64,000 nucleotides of DNA from Prevotella sp. UBA3675 (GCA_002372235.1 DFJI01000036.1:17184-81183), one strand, 5' to 3'. Shown: positions 7,508-15,950, numbered from the stretch's first letter. Program-made: numbers and translations. Notes: generated by a model not told the origin, from the letters alone.

Positions 7508-8791
7508 TTATAAGGGTTTAATTGCTATTAAAGAATACATAATTCCATTTAGATAGACACCTCTTCTGTTTAATTGGACTTTCATGTCTAATCTGATGTC
7601 TGTCTCTAATGATATGGAATAATTTATCTCGTGTCTTACCGACATCTCGTATGTTATTTGTAGATATTTCTCAAACAAGAAAGGACTAATCCTCAATAGT
7701 CGACAAACTTCATCTCTTATATCTTGTAACGATATATATATTATCGTCTGCTTGTTATAATATATCTGATATACTTCAATAAGCGTGTCGATAAATATTT
7801 TCTTTATTGACTCCCATTTTGGTGTATGAACATAAAGGCATCTTCCTTCTAAATCAGTAATAAACCTTTTACACGAGAAGTCATCAGAGGGACATTCATC
7901 TTTAAATGAGGATATAGGATACAGAATACGCCCCGGAATGTCTGGATGATAGTCTGTATAGCATATCAGATTGAAGTTTTCCAGTCTTGGACACCAAACC
8001 ATAAAGGAACGGTGTGTCATGTCACTTCTCTTATTAGGAAACTCCATTTCACCACTATTGGGGTTACATCTGGAAAAGAACTTCTTCACAGCAATGGTTT
8101 TCATCGCCAATGAAAGTCTGTTGCGCTGTGAGTAGTTCACTTCATCATTGGGAATCTCTGGGTTATTAATCTTAGGGCTTTGTGAACCCAAGCGAAGAAA
8201 CTCTTCTGACAAATCTCTTATCCAGCACTGTTCGTCGTATGGAAAAGAACCTGGTATCTTTTTCTGAACAAGTCTGATGGTGCTTAGACTAACCTCCTCA
8301 AGTTCTGTTGTCCATGTATTATCAGACCATTTTCTTGATGTTAGAGGTTTCTTTAATGGGAGGGGGATAACTATCTGACCCTGTCCTTTCCTATTTAACT
8401 CCCATAATCTATTTATAAACCATGCAGGTGTAACGAAAACGCTTTGCATCTGGTCTAATAGCTTCTCCATTGCTTTCTCTTTGTTACTTGAACAAAGATC
8501 CAGATAGTCTAAGCCGTCATCAGTTATCCAATATAAATCATTTTTCGATTCTCTTTTTATAAATCCATAGTGAATCAATTCACGAATCAAGTCTGCATAT
8601 ACAGTTTTACTTATACTATCTACAAGTATAAGTCCTTTTACTCTTTGCGGAATTTCGCTTACAAGCAAAGCTTGGTCAATGAAGCCCTTGCTCTTAGCGA
8701 TCAAAAGTGCTTCCTTGTACAAGTTGAACTCGGTAAAATGTCCCACACCATACAATTTCGGTGTTGACCATATTTGCTTATAACTACTCAT
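7508..8791 (-). CDS. Winged-helix-containing protein of unknown function
   Basis: A 427-residue protein I do not recognise. Residues about 50-100 (AKSKGFIDQALLV, followed by VYADLIRELIHYGFIKRE and LYWITDDGLDYL) look like a winged helix-turn-helix with a wing. A second helical region near the C-terminus (IRDEVCRLLRISPFLFEKYLQIT) may be another. It has no catalytic motif. It sits between the phosphoesterase-radical SAM fusion and the ATPase, 2 nt from the latter, so it is a likely ATPase partner or nucleic-acid-binding subunit. Confidence 0.6.
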   Translation of the reverse strand: MSSYKQIWSTPKLYGVGHFTEFNLYKEALLIAKSKGFIDQALLVSEIPQRVKGLILVDSISKTVYADLIRELIHYGFIKRESKNDLYWITDDGLDYLDLCSSNKEKAMEKLLDQMQSVFVTPAWFINRLWELNRKGQGQIVIPLPLKKPLTSRKWSDNTWTTELEEVSLSTIRLVQKKIPGSFPYDEQCWIRDLSEEFLRLGSQSPKINNPEIPNDEVNYSQRNRLSLAMKTIAVKKFFSRCNPNSGEMEFPNKRSDMTHRSFMVWCPRLENFNLICYTDYHPDIPGRILYPISSFKDECPSDDFSCKRFITDLEGRCLYVHTPKWESIKKIFIDTLIEVYQIYYNKQTIIYISLQDIRDEVCRLLRISPFLFEKYLQITYEMSVRHEINYSISLETDIRLDMKVQLNRRGVYLNGIMYSLIAIKPL

Positions 8792-8839
8792 TTAAGATAT
8801 TTCCAAGTAAGCAGTCACTTCTAGGAGTGAATGACCGAT

Positions 8840-10855
8840 TTAAATATTTTTTTTTGCCTCATTCAACAATTCAATTGCTTGATTAAAATGAGCTATTGTT
8901 GTACTTCCAGGGTCGCTGAGGTTAGAAATGGATGACCTCAGCATGCCACAACCCATCTCCTCTCCGTCGCCAAAGGAGGCAAAAATCTTGCTCTCAAAGC
9001 CCATATCCTTGGATAGCTGAAGATATTTGTTGGCATCTTCGTTGCTTAATGGTCGTTGGCTGCCAAGGTCGGTTTTGTTAACTGTGCATAAGTCCACCTT
9101 GAACACTTCGGGGTCAAGTTTTCCTAATATTTCCTTCAGTTTTTTTGAATCAAGAGAGATATACTTGCCCGATGTGGTCTTATAATCAACCAGAAGTAGG
9201 ATGCCTACACCTATCTTTTCATGTATTACCTGATAGAGCTTATGGCACATGGCAATCACATCCTGATAGTTGTAGGTCTGATTAATGGGCATTATCTGGT
9301 CTCTGTCACCATCGATTGCATTAAGCGAAAAATGAAGTGTCACCCTATTTGAGTAGATGCCATTCTTGCAATCCTGTATAAGAGATGGCAAAAAATCCAT
9401 AATACCACAAGATGATATGATGTAGCGCGATACAGTCTGGTCAATACGCTTCATGGCAAAATCGGTCAGAAGTATTGCTCTCTTCACTGCGTCGTAACAA
9501 TAGCCAGGTTCACCCTGCCCCATAAAAGCGAACTCCCTCATATTACTTCGCACTTCTGGATAACTTGGGCAATTACTATCGTACTCAGCCATGAATATAG
9601 CTTGCAAAGCAAGATCTTCGGCTGTAAGTGGTACAAATGATTGTGCTCCTGTCTGGCAAAAGATACATTGCTGCCTCATAGTGGACAACATACACCCTAA
9701 ACTGGATGATATGGTATAAGCAGAAGTTTTTGTGTCTGCTTCTGTGGGCTGGAGTCTGATTCTTTGATTAAAAGCAAGGCTTTCCACAAAAAGATTCTGT
9801 CCTTTCTCCCAAACATACTTGATACCATCGCACCCCAAGCCTCCTATCAGCTGGTAGCCCTTCAACATGAATGAGTGAGGGGTCATTTCTACTCTCTTCT
9901 CTAGTACAGTGGTAGCTGCGGGGCTTTGAGGCTCCATATCATAGAGTTTGTCCCAGTATTTGCTGTTTGGCTTATCCTTATACCAGCATTTTGAATCGCG
10001 GTCCCATTTATAGGTTGTCACATCGGCATCTCCATTGTCATAAATACGTCCGTATTCAAAGCCAACAATAACGTCATCATTACCTTGCTTCATGCAACCC
10101 ACATTAACCTGCTTGCCGTGTTCGCTAAAATGCGATACCCAGTTGTCGTGCTCATGCCCACATAAATATAGACGAACACCCTTACTATCCAACAGGCGAG
10201 TGATTTCTTTCTGCTCACTGTTCTCAAGCAGACTGAGCCCATGATGTCCTACGGCAATAATGGGTTTCTTTTCTGCTGACACACTCAACAAACTATTCAC
10301 GTATCTACTGCCAAGAATGAGTTGATGTGCTTCGTCATCCATTCCTGCCAACAGGGATGTATTAAGTAGCAGCAGGTAGCAACAGCCCATGTCAATTATA
10401 CCATGGGGATTGTCGCCTTCAAGATTCAAAGAATTTTTGAAAGGTTCCTTAACAGAATTATAAAAATCAAAGTCATGGGTCAGCAAGGATTGCACTCCTT
10501 TGTCTATAGTACCAACATTAACATCATAGTCCTTTCTTGTTCCCAAAATCTGATTGTCTCTTGATTTCGACCTTTCCAAGTCGTGGTTTCCAGGAACAAG
10601 AACAACATGGTGATCATCAACGCCTACACGGACAGCAATCTTGCGGATATAGTCTATAGCCTGATTGGCATTGGTCTCATTTTTCTTGGGGGCGAAACGG
10701 AAGTCACCGCTAATCACCAACACTTTGCCTTTCATCTGATTTTCCTCAATAAACACAGGCAGTGATTCCCGAACCAAATCATCATTGAACGAGCCTGTAT
10801 CAGGCTGAAAATGGATGTCGGATAGGTGAAGCCAACTGAATATCTCTGTCTTCAT
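8840..10855 (-). CDS. Calcineurin-like phosphoesterase fused to an RlmN-like radical SAM domain
   Basis: A 671-residue two-domain protein. N-terminal about 290 residues: metallophosphoesterase with the full metal-site set, DIH (D13, H15), GD (D51), GNHD (89-92), a GHHG segment and GHEHD. C-terminal about 340 residues: an RlmN/Cfr-like radical SAM domain with AFMGQGEPGY, a strand reading VTLHFSLNA before MPINQTY, and a C-terminal GCGML matching the methyl-carrier Cys region of RlmN. The Fe-S triad is spaced C-x8-C-x2-C rather than the family's C-x3-C-x2-C. The radical SAM half is paralogous to the next gene upstream. A TTG at 10903 would overlap that gene, so ATG 10855 (11 nt gap) is preferred. 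Known family chemistry is RNA methylation; the substrate here is unknown. Confidence 0.82.
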   Translation of the reverse strand: MKTEIFSWLHLSDIHFQPDTGSFNDDLVRESLPVFIEENQMKGKVLVISGDFRFAPKKNETNANQAIDYIRKIAVRVGVDDHHVVLVPGNHDLERSKSRDNQILGTRKDYDVNVGTIDKGVQSLLTHDFDFYNSVKEPFKNSLNLEGDNPHGIIDMGCCYLLLLNTSLLAGMDDEAHQLILGSRYVNSLLSVSAEKKPIIAVGHHGLSLLENSEQKEITRLLDSKGVRLYLCGHEHDNWVSHFSEHGKQVNVGCMKQGNDDVIVGFEYGRIYDNGDADVTTYKWDRDSKCWYKDKPNSKYWDKLYDMEPQSPAATTVLEKRVEMTPHSFMLKGYQLIGGLGCDGIKYVWEKGQNLFVESLAFNQRIRLQPTEADTKTSAYTISSSLGCMLSTMRQQCIFCQTGAQSFVPLTAEDLALQAIFMAEYDSNCPSYPEVRSNMREFAFMGQGEPGYCYDAVKRAILLTDFAMKRIDQTVSRYIISSCGIMDFLPSLIQDCKNGIYSNRVTLHFSLNAIDGDRDQIMPINQTYNYQDVIAMCHKLYQVIHEKIGVGILLLVDYKTTSGKYISLDSKKLKEILGKLDPEVFKVDLCTVNKTDLGSQRPLSNEDANKYLQLSKDMGFESKIFASFGDGEEMGCGMLRSSISNLSDPGSTTIAHFNQAIELLNEAKKNI

Positions 10856-10866
10856 AGCTATGCTTT

Positions 10867-11886
10867 TTAGTTTAATTTTTCTATAAGGTCCTCTGCCATG
10901 CAATCCAAACTACACCATTTTTCTGAGGCATAATTATCGGGCTGTTTCCCGCCTAATAATCCACAGGCTGTCAGTTCCTGCTGCCCGAAAGAAGAGAAAA
11001 ACTTGGCATCGAAATGGCGGTCTTGTACGGCTTGCATAAGTCTCTTCTTTTCACATTCGGGATAGACTTCAGCAACGGCAACATCCGGCGTTACATTGTA
11101 TTCGCAGAAACTCAACCTATAGGCTGAAGGATTGAGCATGTCCAGCAATGGTAGCACATTCTCTACAGTATTGGAATAGGTCTGATTACTTCCTTTGGGG
11201 CTGAAATTCCAAAAAAGCATAATGCCTACACATGTCTTTTCTTTTGTAACTGACTCTACATTGTCAGCCTCACGGACAATATCCTGCAAAGGATATATCT
11301 CATTGATAGGCAATAGATAGCTGCGCTGTTCTGCTGCATGGAGAGATAGATGGAGCGTTACGCGCTCGGTATAATAGTTCTGAATATCAGACTTGAATAA
11401 TCGAATAGTTTCAGGCACACCACTGGTTGCAACGATGTGCCGGTAAACAGTCTGTCCCAGTTCCTTCATGGCTCGATTGGTCAATTCTATAGCCATACGC
11501 ACCTGACTATAAGAATAGCCAGGTTCACCCTGTCCCATATAAGCAAACTCTCTTGGCCGTCCGGCCAAGGCTGGATGGTCATCACAATGCATATCGGCAA
11601 GCACCATAAAGATGTTTTGCTTTGCAATTTCCTTATAGGTCAGCAACCCCCCAAATGGGAGAACCTTACCAGTCCTACAGAATATACAAGGGCAACCTTG
11701 GGAGTGCAGTATACAACCGGCACTGACAGAGGTGGTGTAGGCACAAATCGGCTCGCCACCCAACCTAGTTCGGGTGTTAAAAGCTGCACTTTCTATCAGC
11801 TTTCCAAAGCGGGTGCCACCCCAGGCAAATCTGATGCCTTCGGGGGTGTCGTTGCCAAGTAGGTCATATCCTTTAATATTGATCAT
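10867..11886 (-). CDS. RlmN/Cfr-like radical SAM protein
   Basis: A 339-residue radical SAM protein. Seen: C58, C67 and C70 as a C-x8-C-x2-C triad with an extra C65, YMGQGEP at 116-122 (RlmN has FMGMGEP), HIVATSGV, VTLHLSLHA before LLPINEIYP, and C308 in TACGLL, matching RlmN's conserved C-terminal Cys. The position of RlmN Cys118, seven residues before the first cluster Cys, is Thr here. RlmN and Cfr methylate 23S rRNA and tRNA adenosine; the altered cluster spacing and missing Cys suggest different chemistry or substrate. It lies 15 nt after the Cys-rich gene and 11 nt before the phosphoesterase fusion. Confidence 0.82.
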   Translation of the reverse strand: MINIKGYDLLGNDTPEGIRFAWGGTRFGKLIESAAFNTRTRLGGEPICAYTTSVSAGCILHSQGCPCIFCRTGKVLPFGGLLTYKEIAKQNIFMVLADMHCDDHPALAGRPREFAYMGQGEPGYSYSQVRMAIELTNRAMKELGQTVYRHIVATSGVPETIRLFKSDIQNYYTERVTLHLSLHAAEQRSYLLPINEIYPLQDIVREADNVESVTKEKTCVGIMLFWNFSPKGSNQTYSNTVENVLPLLDMLNPSAYRLSFCEYNVTPDVAVAEVYPECEKKRLMQAVQDRHFDAKFFSSFGQQELTACGLLGGKQPDNYASEKWCSLDCMAEDLIEKLN

Positions 11887-11901
11887 CTTGTCGTACAGGT
11901 A

Positions 11902-12948
11902 TTAATAGCTGGTTCCCCTGTAGGAGGGTTCCTTAACAAACTTCAAATTCTCATTCGAATAGTTGCAGGCCATGCATGTATGCCGGAAAGGGCATTCATT
12001 GAATATTGGCTTCAGCCAGAGTGCCTCATCCCCTTTCAAGTCGCAATCAGGGAGCTCTCGTTGACATACAGAGCGTGCCACATGCCACTCTATCAGGTTG
12101 ATGGTGGAAATACTCAGACCAGTAAACAATGAAATCTGGCGCAACAGCTCAGAGCAAAGCTCACGTACAGCTGCCACTGTGCTTTCTTTGCGTTCAATGC
12201 CAGGATTACTGATATATTCAACGGCGTACTTGGTACGGGCATACAACAAGCCTCGCCTGAGATAGAGACGCAACAGATGATAGTCTATCGCGGGCCTGGA
12301 ATAGCAATCTATGCCATTCAATTCCGGTATGACGTTTAACTTTTGTAAAAGCAAGTTCATCTTCTTTCCTTCAGGGTCGGAAGAGAATGCTGCACATTTC
12401 TGTAATGAGTCACGAACTTGTTTCTGTGGCCTCAAAACGTTTTGACCATCAAGGAAAACTTCTCTTATCTCCCTATATTGGTCTGCCCATTTTCCCACAG
12501 CGCAAACAATCTCTGCACGTTCCGCGGCTTTGATATTATCTTTTTTATGGTATGTACCCAGCATATCGTCTAACTGCTTGCTGCCTATGACCGCCAAATT
12601 ATATGGCTTTAGCCATTCGGGGTTTTTCTTGGTATATGCATAAACGGATGCACGAAGGAAGTCCCAATTAATCTGATGGCATATAGCAGAGCAAATAATT
12701 TCACACATAATAGCTGCATCGGTGCCAAAGTATGAGAAAAGCGTGCTCTCTTTAGGAATGACTGAGACAACAATCGGATAAACGGTCGTGAAGTCGCAAC
12801 CCAAGAAAGGGATGTCGTAGACACCAAAGTTCTCCTTCACATTGAGGGAGACTAAACTATATGGCACGATACCCGAAACCTCATTCATTACCTGAGATTC
12901 CAACTGGTCTGATTCTTCATCGAAGAGAAATAGTTGTTTCGTACTCAT
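11902..12948 (-). CDS. Cys-rich protein, possibly HhH/base-glycosylase-like
   Basis: A 348-residue protein not assigned with certainty. The C-terminal half has IDYHLLRLYLRRG, followed by helices and INLIEWHVARSVC, and Cys pairs C-x6-C and C-x5-C-x2-C separated by 16 residues. This recalls the Fe-S helix-hairpin-helix glycosylases (EndoIII has C-x6-C-x2-C-x5-C) and the queuosine N-glycosylase fold, but the spacing differs and no catalytic Lys/Asp could be fixed. Tight linkage to two RlmN-like proteins suggests nucleoside or base chemistry. It is the first large gene of the seven-gene operon, with a promoter near 13149-13180. Confidence 0.55.
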   Translation of the reverse strand: MSTKQLFLFDEESDQLESQVMNEVSGIVPYSLVSLNVKENFGVYDIPFLGCDFTTVYPIVVSVIPKESTLFSYFGTDAAIMCEIICSAICHQINWDFLRASVYAYTKKNPEWLKPYNLAVIGSKQLDDMLGTYHKKDNIKAAERAEIVCAVGKWADQYREIREVFLDGQNVLRPQKQVRDSLQKCAAFSSDPEGKKMNLLLQKLNVIPELNGIDCYSRPAIDYHLLRLYLRRGLLYARTKYAVEYISNPGIERKESTVAAVRELCSELLRQISLFTGLSISTINLIEWHVARSVCQRELPDCDLKGDEALWLKPIFNECPFRHTCMACNYSNENLKFVKEPSYRGTSY

Positions 12949-13011
12949 ATCACTCTGTATATTGCAACATTCGTTGATTCAAGCATTCGGTCTTCTCTTA
13001 GGCACAGAGAG

Positions 13012-13125
13012 TCAATCTGCTCTGTCTCTGGGTGACAGGGAACAGGTTCGAATCACATCTTCATACGATATCATAGGATGAGCCACCGCAGGACCAGCTG
13101 CCATTGTTGTCATGTTGTTCCCCAT
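13012..13125 (-). CDS. Candidate 37-residue leader ORF
   Basis: An ATG about 17 nt after the inferred transcription start opens a 37-codon frame ending 63 nt before the Cys-rich gene. The product begins MGNNMTTMAAGPAVAHPM and ends SPRDRAD, with one Cys. It could be a regulatory leader peptide, a small effector or antitoxin, a peptide substrate of the radical SAM proteins, or chance. No homologue is recognised. Confidence 0.35.
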   Translation of the reverse strand: MGNNMTTMAAGPAVAHPMISYEDVIRTCSLSPRDRAD

Positions 13126-13148
13126 AATCTCGTTACAATTTAATGGTA

Positions 13149-13180
13149 CAAAGGTACGAAAAGTTTTTCAAACTTACCAA
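13149..13180 (-). promoter_or_regulatory. Promoter of the seven-gene operon
   Basis: Minus-strand TACCTTTG (13149-13156) with TTGG 21 nt upstream (13178-13180). It lies between the HIT fusion gene and the Cys-rich gene and gives a leader of about 190 nt. Confidence 0.6.
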
Positions 13181-13296
13181 GCTTTGCTTGGAATTTAGTA
13201 TTTTTTCAGCGACAGTCGTTATTGATGTAACTCTTACCTTGGCATTTCTCTATTCATAAAATCTGGATTTTCTCTAGTCTCAATTATCTGCATAGT

Positions 13297-14160
13297 CTAA
13301 TATTTTTGTTTACTTGGAATCACGCCTCTCACACCACCTTTGGGATTAGGCACATCACCCTTGTATCTTGGAATCAGGTGCATGTGACAATGAAATACCG
13401 ACTGACCTGCGGCCTCGTTGATGTTGATGCCCACGTTGTAACCATCAGGATGGAAACGTTCGTCAACCTTTTGCTTAACGTATTGCAGCACGACGTTCAT
13501 TGCCTCTCGCTCATGGTTGGTAAGGTCGAAGTAATTAGCAACATGACGTTTCGGAATAATCAAGGCATGCCCAGGTGAGACAGGGTAGCCATCATAAAAA
13601 GCGACACAAGTGGCCGTCTCACAAATGATCTCTACACGTCGAGACAATCGGCAGAAAGGACATGTCTCTCCTTCCTTGCGAGGTAATTTGTTGAAGTGCT
13701 GATATTGATAGAGTTCATAACTTTTGTTGGCTACAAGACTCTTATAGGGCAGTTTTACATTACACTGATAGGTGTATTGCTTGTGGATAGCATGCAACCT
13801 AAAGCCTTCTTCCGTCAGGTCTCTGCGCACAGCGAAGTATGCCGTTCCTTTAGGCGAAAGCAAATTGGTGACGTTCATCATCACTTCAGCTTGTGCATAA
13901 GGTTCCAGCACATTCAGCACATAGTTGCATATGATAGTATCAAACTTACCTTCGGGATAGTCAGGGCGATAATAATAATCATAGCCCACGATGTCATAGC
14001 CCTGACGCTTCAATTCATTCGTGTCGAAACCAAAACCGCAGCCGAAATCCAGTATTTTTCCCTTTAGCAATTTGTGCTGCAAAAGATAGCGTGTTGGTAC
14101 GGATAATTCCGTACGCTTGATAGCTGTCAGATACGGATGATTGATTTTCTCTGGTTCCAT
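13297..14160 (-). CDS. Class I methyltransferase fused to a HIT-domain hydrolase
   Basis: A 287-residue fusion. The N-terminal half has the SAM-binding motif ILDFGCGFGFDT and a post-I region IVGYDYYYRPDY, followed by FDTIICNYVLNVL. The C-terminal half begins with CPFCRL and carries the histidine triad HCHMHLIPRY, plus PVSPGHALIIPKRH. HIT proteins hydrolyse or transfer nucleotidyl groups. An upstream TTG (14178) overlaps the HNH gene; ATG 14160 leaves 5 nt. It belongs to the HTH-HNH-HIT unit upstream of the radical SAM operon. The fusion suggests one enzyme acting on a nucleotide-linked substrate; substrate unknown. Confidence 0.85.
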   Translation of the reverse strand: MEPEKINHPYLTAIKRTELSVPTRYLLQHKLLKGKILDFGCGFGFDTNELKRQGYDIVGYDYYYRPDYPEGKFDTIICNYVLNVLEPYAQAEVMMNVTNLLSPKGTAYFAVRRDLTEEGFRLHAIHKQYTYQCNVKLPYKSLVANKSYELYQYQHFNKLPRKEGETCPFCRLSRRVEIICETATCVAFYDGYPVSPGHALIIPKRHVANYFDLTNHEREAMNVVLQYVKQKVDERFHPDGYNVGININEAAGQSVFHCHMHLIPRYKGDVPNPKGGVRGVIPSKQKY

Positions 14161-14165
14161 AGTCT

Positions 14166-15236
14166 TTAGTATTTCCAAGTCTCAAAGCCCATATTGAGGG
14201 CTATTTGATTGATGGGGTTAAACGTTCTTTCGTAGATTTCACGAAACTTCTCCTCACTCATTGCAGCCAAATCTTTTGCTGAGTAGCCAAGAGACACAAA
14301 GTCCTCCATTACCTTCGGCTCCCTATCGGCATTGATTAAGACTTGCAAGGAATGATGCTGCAATGCTGCAAGTTTGGGCAGATAATAGTCTAAGTCTGGC
14401 AACTTGTCGCTCTTAGATGAATTGATGCTGCCATCCGATGGTATCAAATTCCATAGCAGATCATGACACACAAAACTCCATGGAATAAAGTGGTCAAGGT
14501 CATAGTCTTTTGGATGTAGTAACTTATCTGTGTAGATACAATGAATAGGACCTCCTATCGTCATCACCATATCCCAATAGTTATGCTGCTTTGTCAGTGA
14601 ATTCCTAACTTCAGGGCGTATCAGTTTATTGGGGATAGTTGGCACATTGGGATTCCTTGTTTGCAGAAACAATGTTAGATTCCAATAGGCAAAATCCACT
14701 AAAATGTTATAGTGCGTATGCAGATAAGCATCCCAAGCCTGATTCAGAACGATATAGAAATCCGAGCCATCTTTATACAAAGCATAAAGACATCCATTCT
14801 CCAATGTCTGGGAACGTCTGACCATCTCCTTGTCATCAGAGGTGTCAATCCACGGACGCAAAAAGCGATAAGGAACATTCAGCGTTAGCGTTGTTAGTAA
14901 TCGCTTTATCTGCTTGTCTTCCAGTCTGCTTGTTAAGCCTTCAATGATTGTTTGAGAATTAGCATCAATAGGAATCTGAGTAATGTGCTGCAATTCCATC
15001 ACAATATCAAACAGCGAATCACTCTTGCCAAAAGACAAACGGAAATAGTGAATAGGATACCATGCATTAGCCACCATTCTGATGACAATATCCCACACGC
15101 TGATTCTCGGGTTGTCCGATTTCGCATGTATTTGCATAATCGATACAAACCAAAAGAATTTGTACGTCGCTACCGTATTTGAGAAAATTTTCCCAAACCG
15201 GTTCGTGGTCAGTATGTCGGATTGCGGTATCTGCAT
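14166..15236 (-). CDS. HNH-endonuclease-like protein
   Basis: A 356-residue protein with an HNH-type motif near residues 245-285: YDLDHFIPWSF, then LLWNLIP, then NSSKSD, giving the His, Asn and Asn/Lys positions of the beta-beta-alpha-metal fold. The N-terminal 240 residues are helical and unassigned and may recognise DNA or bind a partner. The stop of this gene is 5 nt before the HIT fusion start, and its start follows the HTH gene stop by 1 nt. A role as restriction-like or defence nuclease is plausible by context. Confidence 0.72.
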   Translation of the reverse strand: MQIPQSDILTTNRFGKIFSNTVATYKFFWFVSIMQIHAKSDNPRISVWDIVIRMVANAWYPIHYFRLSFGKSDSLFDIVMELQHITQIPIDANSQTIIEGLTSRLEDKQIKRLLTTLTLNVPYRFLRPWIDTSDDKEMVRRSQTLENGCLYALYKDGSDFYIVLNQAWDAYLHTHYNILVDFAYWNLTLFLQTRNPNVPTIPNKLIRPEVRNSLTKQHNYWDMVMTIGGPIHCIYTDKLLHPKDYDLDHFIPWSFVCHDLLWNLIPSDGSINSSKSDKLPDLDYYLPKLAALQHHSLQVLINADREPKVMEDFVSLGYSAKDLAAMSEEKFREIYERTFNPINQIALNMGFETWKY

Positions 15237-15237
15237 T

Positions 15238-15459
15238 CTAAATTGATTCGAAAGTCTTCTTATTGATTAAGTCCATTATTTCTACGTCAAGCAGCTTTGC
15301 TGTTTTCATCAGCATCTCCAACGGAGGCTGTGATGAATTGGTACACCACTTTGAAACAGTCGTCGGCGCACATCCCAGCTGTCTGGATAGCCAGAGACTG
15401 GATTTCTTTTTCTCTACAAGCACCACCTTCAGACGGTTGAGGTCTTTGTTGCCTGCCAT
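15238..15459 (-). CDS. Small Xre-family HTH regulator
   Basis: A 73-residue DNA-binding protein that is almost entirely a Cro/C1 helix-turn-helix: SLWLSRQLGCAPTTVSKW is the HTH core, followed by QPPLEMLMKTAKLLDVE. It is the first gene of the HTH-HNH-HIT unit and probably represses it. A TAATTTTG box on the minus strand (15483-15490) lies 24 nt upstream of the ATG. Confidence 0.88.
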   Translation of the reverse strand: MAGNKDLNRLKVVLVEKKKSSLWLSRQLGCAPTTVSKWCTNSSQPPLEMLMKTAKLLDVEIMDLINKKTFESI

Positions 15460-15482
15460 ATAGTCATTTTAGATTAATGGCA

Positions 15483-15490
15483 CAAAATTA
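15483..15490 (-). promoter_or_regulatory. -7 box of the HTH-HNH-HIT unit
   Basis: Minus-strand TAATTTTG matching TAnnTTTG, leaving a leader of about 20 nt. No clear -33 partner. Confidence 0.4.
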
Positions 15491-15604
15491 CAAAATTCCT
15501 CACAGAATAAAGAGAAAAGCCACAAAAAGTTGCAAGAATCGACGATTTTAATGGTTCATTTTATGTATTGAGATTATTTGAATTTGGAAGAATTCATAAG
15601 AAAG

Positions 15605-15634
15605 AATCCCTTGCAAAAGCAGACGCAAGGGATT
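15605..15634 (-). terminator. Terminator of the 98-residue hypothetical gene
   Basis: A perfect 10-bp stem (15605-15614 with 15625-15634), 10-nt loop, followed on the minus strand by a T-rich stretch. Confidence 0.7.
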
Positions 15635-15653
15635 ACCTAATATACTATAAGGT

Positions 15654-15950
15654 TTAGTTTACAAGAATAAGCTTGTTGTTGGCAATATCATACGTGACAG
15701 GGTGGGCGAAGCAGATAACATGCCCATCATATATACATGCGGTGTTAATTCCACGCCGCTGAAACTCGTCAATGAGAGCCTGATCATGATAGGCACGCAT
15801 ACTTGTCCAGCCATGATTACCAATCTGGTGGTTGAAGATGTTTACTAACTCGGTGATTTGCATGTCTGCGAATTGCAGAGCAAACTTGATGTAATAAATG
15901 TGCTGTCGCATAACTTTTTGTTTTTGAAGTGAATAATGTTGCTTCCGCAT
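15654..15950 (-). CDS. Small hypothetical protein
   Basis: About 98 residues from ATG 15950 (another ATG at 15911 gives 85; a TTG at 15974 is unlikely). Basic N-terminus, then IYYIKFALQFADMQITELVNIFNHQI and a C-terminal beta-rich part. I recognise no family. It stands alone between the island and tRNA-His and has its own terminator, which supports it being a real gene. Confidence 0.5.
   Translation of the reverse strand: MRKQHYSLQKQKVMRQHIYYIKFALQFADMQITELVNIFNHQIGNHGWTSMRAYHDQALIDEFQRRGINTACIYDGHVICFAHPVTYDIANNKLILVN

Noticed and set aside
13041..13060. GGTTCGAATC, which looks like a tRNA T-loop
   Set aside because: The flanking bases do not pair into a T stem and no acceptor, D or anticodon arm surrounds it.
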